Source: DAOUAM01 sp034433305 (GTDB lineage Bacteria > Chloroflexota > Dehalococcoidia > Lucifugimonadales > DAOUAM01). Taken from it: a stretch of DNA of 38,208 bases. The notes under the pieces are model-generated. The model was not told the origin of the DNA. It saw nothing but the letters and a program-made list of their open reading frames with translations, and ran no database searches. The stretch spans positions 1 to 38,208 of the forward strand of contig DAOUAM010000020.1 in the NCBI GenBank assembly GCA_034433305.1. Direction: 5' to 3'. Positions 32,047-38,208 of the stretch are shown here, piece by piece (position 1 is the stretch's first letter; the number at the start of each line of letters is the position of its first letter). Both the position numbers and the translations under genes were made by a program.

Positions 32047-32859
32047 CTACTTGATGGCCCTGGCCAGGATGTGCCATCCCAGGGGCCGCACCAGGGGCCG
32101 GGGAACGAGGTTGAAGCCGCCCACGAAGACGGCGTTGTAGACTGCCGCCTTCAGCCCGTGGTGCAGGCGCGTCCGCACTGGGAACCTCTCCACTGTGAGC
32201 CGCACCCGCGTGAAGCGGCGCAGCATGCGGCGGAACTGGCCGATGGCGAAGGTCTTGAAAGCCGGCGCGTCCTGGTGCTCCAGCCTGGTGCCGAAGAGCC
32301 TGGAGAGCAGGTACAGCCAGGAGTAGCGGTTATAGACCATCAGGATGGCCTCGCCGCCAGGGCGCAGCACCCGGTGGACCTCGTCCAGCATGCGCTGGGT
32401 GTCGGGCGTGTACTGGAGCACGCCGTGGGCGTAGACCACGTCAAACTCGCCGTCGCCGAGCTCCAGCCTCTCGCCGTCCATCACCCGCAGGTCGGCGGCC
32501 AGGCCGTGAAGCTCGAAGTTACGCCTGGCCAGGTTGATGGAAGTCTCGGCCAGGTCAACGCCGGTGACTATGGCGCCACCCCTGGCGAAGCGCACCAGGT
32601 CCGTGCCGACGCCGCAGCCCACCTCCAGCAGCCGCTTGCCACGGTAGCCCGCGAAGTCCACCACGCGGGGCAGGTACTCCAGCTTCTCGAAGCGGTAGTC
32701 CTCCAGCTCCTGGAAGAACTCCTTGCTCCCCACCGGGTGCCTGGCGATTTCCAGGTCGTGGACGTGGGTATCCCAGTACTCGCGGACGGCCTTCATGATG
32801 TCCTGGCGGCTGGCGCTGGCATGGCCTGGCGCCGCCTTCAGCCCTCGGCTGCTGCCCAT
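32047..32859 (-). CDS. Class I SAM-dependent methyltransferase (paralogue of the 22.8-kb gene)
   Basis: 270 residues. Motif I is LLEVGCGVGTD (from about residue 77), then VTGVDLAETSI, EFDVVYAHGVLQYTPDT and HRVLRPGGEAILMVY. The C terminus (NAVFVGGFNLVPRPLVRPLGWHILARAIK, read as two pieces) closely parallels the 22765-23529 enzyme. The N terminus is also alike (VREYWD ... PVGSKEFF against KRYWDEHPIGAE ... SREFY). ATG 32859 follows a purine-rich GGGAAAGGGGCAGGA; ATG at 32796 is an alternative. It starts 47 nt downstream of the asparagine synthase stop. A glycan or lipid acceptor is inferred. Confidence 0.83.
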   Translation of the reverse strand: MGSSRGLKAAPGHASASRQDIMKAVREYWDTHVHDLEIARHPVGSKEFFQELEDYRFEKLEYLPRVVDFAGYRGKRLLEVGCGVGTDLVRFARGGAIVTGVDLAETSINLARRNFELHGLAADLRVMDGERLELGDGEFDVVYAHGVLQYTPDTQRMLDEVHRVLRPGGEAILMVYNRYSWLYLLSRLFGTRLEHQDAPAFKTFAIGQFRRMLRRFTRVRLTVERFPVRTRLHHGLKAAVYNAVFVGGFNLVPRPLVRPLGWHILARAIK

Positions 32860-32905
32860 GTGTCCTGCCCCTTTCCCGCAACGCAGGGCCGTTGCACCCA
32901 ACGCC

Positions 32906-34789
32906 CTACCTGAGATAGATTTCCCGCCAGACCTCAAAGACCATGAGCGCCCAGAGTTGATGGCTGTGATTGGCGACACCCTCCAGGTGCTGGCGCACCA
33001 GCTCCTCCACGCAGGGGGGGTTGAAGAGGCCCTCCCGTCGCAGGCGCGCCGGCGAGAGGACGTCCAGCAGCAGCGGGCGCAGCTCTCCGCGCAGCCAGTT
33101 CTTCATGGGGATGCTGAAGCCCTGCTTGCCCCGCGACAGCACCAACGGCGGCAGCCGCCCGGCCATGCAGCGCTTCAGCAGGTACTTGCGCTTCAGGCCC
33201 CTGAGCTTGAACTGGCTGGGGAGCGAGGCCGCCAGTTCCACCACCCGGTAGTCCAGGAAGGGCGTCCGCGCCTCCAGGGAGTTGGCCATGCTCATGCGGT
33301 CAACCTTCATCAGTATGTCGTCGGCCAGGTAGGTCTTGATGTCGGCGGTCTGCTGGCGCCACAGCGGGTCGGCGTTGCCGAAGGCGTTGAGGCAGGCCAC
33401 GAAGCGCGACGCGGCGCTCCAGCCGTCCAGCCCGGCCAGCAGTTCGCCCGTGTACATCTGGCGCCTGGCCTCGGGCGTAAGGAAGGTGTTCCAGCGGTAG
33501 TGCTCCAACTCCGCAGGCAGCGCCGCGCCCTCCACGAAGCGCTTCAGGACGTTCACCAGCCCCTTCTTCTGAGATGAAGGCGGCACGTGGCTGAGCAGGT
33601 ACGGGACCAGCCTTTGCCGGAGGGAAGCCGGCAGGTGGCGGTACGCCCGCTCCAGCCTGTCGGCCAGGTACCAGTCGTAGCCGGCGAAAAGCTCGTCGCC
33701 GCCGTCCCCCGACAGCGCCACGGTGACCTGCTGCCGCGCCAGCCGGGACACCAGGTACGTGGGGAAGATGGAGACGTCGGCCAGAGGCTCGTCCAGGTAC
33801 CTGACCAGGTCCTGGGTGAGGCCGGCCACGTCGGGCCTGATGGTCAACTCCTCATGGTCCGTGCCGAAATGGCGTGCCACCGCCCGAGCGTAGCCCAGCT
33901 CGTTGTAGGAGGGGTCGTCGAAGCCGATGGAGAAGGTCTTGACCGGCCGGTCCATGACCTCGCTCATCAGGCAGACGATGGTGCTGGAGTCTATGCCGCC
34001 GCTGAGGAAGGCGCCCAGGGGCACGTCGCTTATCAGCCTGATCCTGACGGCATCCCTGAGCAGCTCGTAGAGCCGCTGCCTCAGTTCCTCCTCGCCGCCG
34101 GCCAGGGGCGCACCGCAGGGTACCTCCCAGTACTGGCGGACCAGGGCGCGGCCTTCCTGGAAGGCCAGCGTGTGCCCCGGTGGCAGCTTGCGTATGCCCC
34201 GGAAGATGGACAGCGGCGCCGGGATGTACTCGAAGGTCAGGTAGGCGTCCAGGGCCTGGAGGTCCAGCTCCCTGGGCACCTCCTCAAGCTGGAGGATGGC
34301 CTTTATCTCGGAGCCGAAGGCCAGGAAGTCGCCGTCCAGGTAGTAGTAGAGGGGCTTGACGCCCAGCCTGTCCCGCGCCAGGAAGAGCCTCCGCAGGCGC
34401 TGGTCCCAGATGGCAAAGGCAAACATGCCGTTGAGCTTGCTGACGCAGTCGTCCCCATACTCCTCGTAGGCGTGGACGATGGCCTCGGTGTCGCTGTGGG
34501 TGGCGAACCTGTGGCCCAGGCGCTCCAGCTCTTTTCGCAGGTCGGGGAAGTTGTAGATTTCGCCGTTGAAGATAATCCATATGCGCCCGTCCTCGTTGCA
34601 CATGGGCTGGTGGCCCCCGGCCAGGTCAATGATGCTGAGCCGGCGCATCCCCAGGCCGACGCCTCCGTCCACGAAGAAGCCCTCGTCATCCGGCCCACGG
34701 TGCACGAGGGTGTCACACATGCGGCGCAGATCGCCCGTGCTGACCTGCACCCCCTGGTCCCTGTACACGACACCCGCGATGCCGCACAT
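32906..34789 (-). CDS. asnB: Glutamine-hydrolysing asparagine synthase
   Basis: 627 residues. The class II glutamine amidotransferase domain begins with the catalytic Cys2 (MCGIAGVV), followed by HRGPDDEG, GMRRLSIIDLAGGHQP and FNGEIYNFPDLR. The synthetase domain has the ATP-pyrophosphatase loop SGGIDSS (263-269), TVALSGDGGDELFAGY and MSMANSLEARTPFLDYR. All key residues are present and the length is normal for AsnB. In envelope-glycan loci such enzymes often amidate a carboxylate, for instance a uronic acid, rather than make free asparagine; that is inference. I chose ATG 34789 because Cys2 must be the N terminus after Met removal. It lies 4 nt after the GT4 stop. Confidence 0.93.
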   Translation of the reverse strand: MCGIAGVVYRDQGVQVSTGDLRRMCDTLVHRGPDDEGFFVDGGVGLGMRRLSIIDLAGGHQPMCNEDGRIWIIFNGEIYNFPDLRKELERLGHRFATHSDTEAIVHAYEEYGDDCVSKLNGMFAFAIWDQRLRRLFLARDRLGVKPLYYYLDGDFLAFGSEIKAILQLEEVPRELDLQALDAYLTFEYIPAPLSIFRGIRKLPPGHTLAFQEGRALVRQYWEVPCGAPLAGGEEELRQRLYELLRDAVRIRLISDVPLGAFLSGGIDSSTIVCLMSEVMDRPVKTFSIGFDDPSYNELGYARAVARHFGTDHEELTIRPDVAGLTQDLVRYLDEPLADVSIFPTYLVSRLARQQVTVALSGDGGDELFAGYDWYLADRLERAYRHLPASLRQRLVPYLLSHVPPSSQKKGLVNVLKRFVEGAALPAELEHYRWNTFLTPEARRQMYTGELLAGLDGWSAASRFVACLNAFGNADPLWRQQTADIKTYLADDILMKVDRMSMANSLEARTPFLDYRVVELAASLPSQFKLRGLKRKYLLKRCMAGRLPPLVLSRGKQGFSIPMKNWLRGELRPLLLDVLSPARLRREGLFNPPCVEELVRQHLEGVANHSHQLWALMVFEVWREIYLR

Positions 34790-34793
34790 GGCC

Positions 34794-35966
34794 CTACCCC
34801 ATCGCCATCTGAAGGACTTGCTCGGTCTTGCGCAGGAAGCTCTCGAAGCTGTACTTCTGCTGGAACAGCAGCCTGGCGCTCTCGCCCAGCCGACGCGCCA
34901 GCGCCGGGTCCTGGAGGACAGACAGGATGCCCTGGGCCAGGGACTCGGCTTCAGGCCTGACCAGCACCGCCACCTGGGGCGTGAGCACCTGGGTGTGGGT
35001 CGGCAGGTCAGTAGCCACGATGGGCTTGCCCGAGCGCAGGTAGCTGTACACCTTGAGGGGTGTGTTGGTGCCGCTGGCCCTGGGCGACACCAGGACGTGG
35101 GCCAGCCGGATGAAGGCCGGGACTTCCTCGGGCGGGCGCGTGCCGGTGAACAGGACGTGGTCGGCCACGCCCAGCGACCGGGCCATGGCCTGGTAGCGCT
35201 GGACCTGCTCGGGCTTGCCACCCACCAGGACGAACAGGACGTCCCCGGCCTGCCGGGCCACTGGCGCGGCGGCGGCCAGCAGCATGTCCAGGCCCTGGTA
35301 AGGCTCGAACGTTCCCGCGTACAGGACGACGCGGCGCGAGTCCAGTTGCGGGTAGCTGTCCCTGGGCCTGCGCACGTCGGCCTCCGGGGCGGCCCAGGGG
35401 TCGGCCTCGCTGGCGACGTTCTCGATCATCACCTGGCGCGCGTCCTGGCAGACCTGCTTCACATGCTCCTCCAGCGCCGGGCAGATAGTTATGACGGCGT
35501 CGCTGGAGGCGATGACCCTCCGCTCCAGCCACTGGAAGAGCCACACCAGCGGCCCGAAGCGCGTGAACTGGAAGTTGCTCAACTGCTGGGGCGGCGAGGA
35601 GTGCATGTCGTAGACGTGCGGCAGGCGAAACAGCCATGCCAGCAGAACGCCGAAGAAGCTGGCCTCCTCGTGGGTGTGCAGCAGGTCGTAGCGCCGCCTC
35701 AGGAGCAGGCGCGCCGCCGTCGCCAGCACCAGCGCGTCCAGGAAGACCTTGGCCAGGGACGGGCCGACCTTGACGGACTTGATAAAGGGGATACGCGGCG
35801 TCCGGTAGATGCTGACGCCGGCTATGGACACGTCCTGCCCCATATGGTAGGTGACCAGGTCCACCTGGTGGCCCAGGTGGGACAGGGCCTTCAGCCTGCC
35901 CAGGACGCTGAAGGGCGTCCCGCGCGGCTCGAAGAAGGGCTGGGGTGCCAGCATGAGTATTCGCAT
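34794..35966 (-). CDS. Glycosyltransferase family 4
   Basis: 390 residues. The N-terminal GT-B half begins MRILMLAPQPFFEPRGTPF, a common opening of GT4 enzymes with the Gly-rich donor loop, followed by LLHTHEEASFFG and YDMHSSPPQQL. The C-terminal nucleotide-sugar half shows VVLYAGTFEPYQGLDMLL, LFTGTRPPEEVPAFIRLAHVLVSPR and TNTPLKVYSYLRSGKPIVAT, the last including the family's 'K..ey.a.G.pvva' element. It is a retaining enzyme that transfers a sugar from an NDP-sugar to a lipid- or glycan-linked acceptor at the cytoplasmic face. It begins a tightly packed GT4-asnB pair downstream of the 36.0-kb repeat. Donor sugar cannot be read from sequence. Confidence 0.9.
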   Translation of the reverse strand: MRILMLAPQPFFEPRGTPFSVLGRLKALSHLGHQVDLVTYHMGQDVSIAGVSIYRTPRIPFIKSVKVGPSLAKVFLDALVLATAARLLLRRRYDLLHTHEEASFFGVLLAWLFRLPHVYDMHSSPPQQLSNFQFTRFGPLVWLFQWLERRVIASSDAVITICPALEEHVKQVCQDARQVMIENVASEADPWAAPEADVRRPRDSYPQLDSRRVVLYAGTFEPYQGLDMLLAAAAPVARQAGDVLFVLVGGKPEQVQRYQAMARSLGVADHVLFTGTRPPEEVPAFIRLAHVLVSPRASGTNTPLKVYSYLRSGKPIVATDLPTHTQVLTPQVAVLVRPEAESLAQGILSVLQDPALARRLGESARLLFQQKYSFESFLRKTEQVLQMAMG

Positions 35967-36042
35967 GGTCTATATACAGGAAGCCTCTGGCGCGAAGCAG
36001 GTGGCCGCGGTTGTGATGGACTTATGTATATCAGAGCAGGGT

Positions 36043-36154
36043 CCTGCCCCCTTCCTGGCCTTCCCCCAAAGGGGGAAGGGAGGGTTCTCGCCCCCTGTGG
36101 GGGAGAGCCAGAGAGGGGGCTGGCGCTAGCACCTGAAAGTGCATATCAACTCAG
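36043..36154. repeat. Mosaic intergenic repeat copy
   Basis: CCTTCCCCC-AAA-GGGGGAAGG (36059-36079) is a perfect hairpin. It is followed by CTCGCCCCCTGTGGGGGAGAGCCAG, the arm AGAGAGGGGGCTGGCGC and the 26-nt tail identical to 17879-17904 (here 36129-36154). It lies between the GT4 and GT39-like genes and directly abuts the latter's stop codon, as the other copy abuts the pseudo-receiver gene. Confidence 0.75.
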
Positions 36155-36163
36155 ACTACCCGC

Positions 36164-37885
36164 TCAGTGGCCCTGGCTGGAAGCGTCGGAGGGCTGGCCG
36201 CTTCCCACGCCGGCGCTCCGCACCGGCGCGCAGGGCGCCTGGAAGCAGCCCACGTAGGTGGCTATGGGGCCGTTGCGCTGCACAACCTCGTACTCCCTCT
36301 GAAGCAGGTCGCGCAGGTCTGTGGTGGCGTCAGGCTCCAGCTTGCCGTCCACAATCACCCACACCCGGCGGTGGCCCTGGCGCAGCGCCTCCAGCTCCGC
36401 CGTGTCATCCACGATGGGCACCGGGAAGTGGGAGTCCGACTCGTAAGTCTTGGTATAGGGCCTGCCATCCAGGCCAGCGACCTTCTCGCGCAGCAGGCCG
36501 TCCACCCTGCCCAGGTAGAAGTGCGTGACAGCCGGATTGGTGGATATCACCAGGTCTTCCTCCTCTACCTGGCGTACCAGGCTGGCGTAGTGCGCCCTGA
36601 TGTCCCTCTCGCACCCCGAGGCACCCCTGCACGGCAGGCCGTAGGCCTGTGCCAAGGCCGCAACTCCCGGGCCAGAGGTCAGGAGCGCCACGGCTCCGCC
36701 GACAACGAAGCAGCCTGCCGGCAGCAGCGCCAGCGTCTGCTGGAGCGCCGGGCGTCCAGTCCCCAGGCCCCGCACGGCGGCGACCACGGCATGGGCAAGG
36801 GCACGCAGCCCCAGGCATGCCAGGACGGCATAGGCCGGCAGCAGGAAGAACCAGATGCGCCCCCCTGGCAGGAGCCTGATGGTGCCAGCCATGACCATGA
36901 CGGCGCAGGCCAGTACGGCCAGTGAGAGATACATCAGCCCGAGTGCCGGGCCTTCGCGCCGGAGGTCTGGCCGGCGGCCCTGCCTCCAGGGGCCAGGGAG
37001 CACCTCGACGACCGCCAGCGCCAGGACGGCCGCCAGGCCAAGGGGTAAGGCCCTCTCCAGTTGCAGCAGGTGCCTCAGCCAGCGCGCGGGCTTGAGGTTA
37101 AGGCCTGCATCGGACTCGGCATTGCTCAGAGGCGTGGCCACCGATAGATGGCCCATGATGGACAGGCCCCACAGCAGGTACAGGGCTATGACGCCGTTGA
37201 GGGCCAGCCCCGCCAGCAGCGGCAGGCGGTGGACTCTGGGCAGGGGCTGCCTCCTGGCCCACAGCGCTCCCAGCACCGCCACGGGCACCGCCACCAGCAG
37301 AGCGGCCCCTTCCTGGTGGCTCAGCATGGCGGCGGCCACCGCCAGCACCGTGGCCCACTGGTACTTCACCTCACCCTGGACGTAGCCGCGCCAGCCGCTG
37401 TAGAGGGCCAGCGTGGCCCAGAGTTGCAGGGCCATGTACATGCGCGGACTGGTGGCGTAGAAGGCCTGCATCTGGAGGGCCAGCAGCAGGGCCACGGCGG
37501 CCACTCCTGCCCAGGGCATGCCCAGGACGTCCCGCGCCAGGCGGTACGTCAGCCACAGCGAACCCAGGCCCAGGAGCAGGCTGGGTAGCATGACGGCAAG
37601 ATGGCCCTGGCCCAAGAGCCAGATGGAAGCCGCCAGCAGATAGTGAGGGATATAGGCCCGCAGATACACCTCGCCCGTGGGCATCCGTGGGTAGCCGTGC
37701 TTCAGTATGCCCTGGGCCGCCAGGACAGAGATGCCGTCGTCGGTGTTGACGCTGCGCTGCTCCAGCCCCAGCCACAGCCAGTAGGCAATGGCGACCAGCA
37801 GGAGCGCGGCCACGGCGACGGCCGGCGTCCTGTCCAGCGCCATCGCCGCGCCGGTGGGGCTAGTGCGCCACGCTCTCGCTACCAT
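36164..37885 (-). CDS. GT39/ArnT-like membrane glycosyltransferase
   Basis: 573 residues with about ten hydrophobic segments in the first 400 and a hydrophilic C-terminal domain (about 430-573). After the first helix comes the acidic pair in NTDDG (Asp49/Asp50), which matches the catalytic Asp of polyprenyl-phosphate-dependent protein/lipid glycosyltransferases (GT39/GT83). It is followed by PTGEVYLRAYIPHYLLAASIWLLG. These enzymes act on the outer face of the membrane using polyprenyl-phosphate sugars. ATG 37885 overlaps the upstream GT2 stop by 26 nt; ATG 37843 is an alternative. The GT2 upstream would supply the lipid-linked sugar donor, a logical pair. Acceptor unknown. Confidence 0.82.
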   Translation of the reverse strand: MVARAWRTSPTGAAMALDRTPAVAVAALLLVAIAYWLWLGLEQRSVNTDDGISVLAAQGILKHGYPRMPTGEVYLRAYIPHYLLAASIWLLGQGHLAVMLPSLLLGLGSLWLTYRLARDVLGMPWAGVAAVALLLALQMQAFYATSPRMYMALQLWATLALYSGWRGYVQGEVKYQWATVLAVAAAMLSHQEGAALLVAVPVAVLGALWARRQPLPRVHRLPLLAGLALNGVIALYLLWGLSIMGHLSVATPLSNAESDAGLNLKPARWLRHLLQLERALPLGLAAVLALAVVEVLPGPWRQGRRPDLRREGPALGLMYLSLAVLACAVMVMAGTIRLLPGGRIWFFLLPAYAVLACLGLRALAHAVVAAVRGLGTGRPALQQTLALLPAGCFVVGGAVALLTSGPGVAALAQAYGLPCRGASGCERDIRAHYASLVRQVEEEDLVISTNPAVTHFYLGRVDGLLREKVAGLDGRPYTKTYESDSHFPVPIVDDTAELEALRQGHRRVWVIVDGKLEPDATTDLRDLLQREYEVVQRNGPIATYVGCFQAPCAPVRSAGVGSGQPSDASSQGH

Positions 37886-38208
37886 TGCCCAGTACCTCCC
37901 TCACCACGTAGATGGGCTTGCGCTGCGTCTCATGGTAGGTGCGTATGCTGATTTCCCCCAGGAAGCCCAGGCTGAAGAACTGGACGCTGGTGATGAAGCA
38001 GAGCATGGCCAGGTACAGCAGAGGGTTGCCGGTGACGTCCAGGCCCGCCACGAACTTCATGAAGAGGGTCGCGGCCAGAGACAGGCCCGCCAGGGCCAGC
38101 AGCAGCAGGCCCAGGCCGCCGAATATCTGCATGGGCCGGGTCATGTAGGAAAGCAGCAGCTTTATGGCGATGAGGTCCAGCAGGCCCCGGACAAGCCTGC
38201 TCCAGCCG
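37860..38208 (-). CDS. GT2 polyprenyl-phosphate glycosyltransferase, C-terminal part (cut by window edge)
   Basis: Only the C-terminal part is present: the frame enters from beyond position 38208. The visible part reads GLLDLIAIKLLLSYMTRP, then two membrane helices (GLLLLALAGLSLAATLFM and LLYLAMLCFITSVQFF) and SLGFLGEISIRTYHETQRKPIYVVRE. That C-terminal layout is diagnostic of DPM1/ArnC/GtrB-like GT2 enzymes that load a sugar onto polyprenyl phosphate. The catalytic GT-A domain lies outside the window. It is the furthest-upstream visible gene of the minus-strand locus, overlapping the GT39-like gene. Confidence 0.82.
   Translation of the reverse strand, partial: GWSRLVRGLLDLIAIKLLLSYMTRPMQIFGGLGLLLLALAGLSLAATLFMKFVAGLDVTGNPLLYLAMLCFITSVQFFSLGFLGEISIRTYHETQRKPIYVVREVLGNGSESVAH

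Noticed and set aside
32906..35221. Asparagine synthase with a 140-residue N-terminal extension
   Set aside because: Cys2 must be N-terminal for glutaminase activity, and the extension is a shadow of the GT4 gene.
34566..36257. Long plus-strand open frame opposite the GT4 gene
   Set aside because: Composition is Gln/His/Gly/Val-rich shadow sequence; the opposite strand has clear glycosyltransferase and asparagine-synthase motifs.

Overview
The window is GC-rich bacterial DNA with dense, mostly co-directional genes and short gaps, many filled by palindromic repeats. The gene content (oligopeptide ABC transporter, large M14 peptidase, LVIVD-repeat protein, multi-GAF soluble histidine kinase, Pro/Thr-linker exoprotein with cohesin-like and dockerin domains, methyltransferase-rich glycan locus) would fit a Chloroflexota (Dehalococcoidia/SAR202-like) genome or metagenome bin. 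That placement is inference; the window has no rRNA or other phylogenetic marker.

Left part (1-13 kb, mainly + strand). Two small genes come first, the second of DUF2007 type. Next is a peptide-type ABC transporter: a substrate-binding lipoprotein gene carrying two apparent lesions, then two intact permeases, with no ATPase genes nearby. A lone, probably 5'-truncated RAMP-superfamily (type III CRISPR effector-like) gene lies on the minus strand, directly abutting an IS110-family insertion sequence with a possible bridge-RNA leader. Beyond it are an M14-type metallopeptidase, a metal-dependent amidohydrolase and an LVIVD beta-propeller protein. With the transporter these suggest uptake and hydrolysis of peptides or other amide-containing compounds.

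Middle part (12.4-22 kb). A canonical OmpR-type response regulator is followed by a soluble PAS/GAF hybrid-sensor kinase of about 1,374 residues. A second OmpR-type regulator faces it convergently, and its receiver has lost the phosphoacceptor Asp. Divergent from that regulator is a secreted protein of about 978 residues: DUF5060, a glycoside-hydrolase-like barrel, Pro/Thr linkers, a cohesin-like domain and a C-terminal dockerin. It is followed by a very strong bidirectional terminator.

Right part (22-38 kb, all minus strand, transcribed right to left). This is a surface-glycan or glycolipid locus: a polyprenyl-phosphate-type GT2 (cut by the window edge), a GT39-like membrane glycosyltransferase, a GT4 glycosyltransferase, asparagine synthase, five SAM methyltransferases, an FAD glycerol-3-phosphate dehydrogenase, an NAD-dependent sugar epimerase/dehydratase, an O-carbamoyltransferase, an LPG-synthase-type membrane protein and a YdjM-type membrane protein. 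Stop/start overlaps and 2-15 nt gaps point to translational coupling. The predicted product is a heavily decorated (methylated, carbamoylated, possibly amidated) envelope glycan.

Dispersed through the window are at least seven copies or fragments of a mosaic palindromic intergenic repeat. It has CCCCCTCTC...GAGAGGGGG outer arms and interchangeable inner hairpin modules. It marks most gene-block boundaries and directly abuts the IS110 element.
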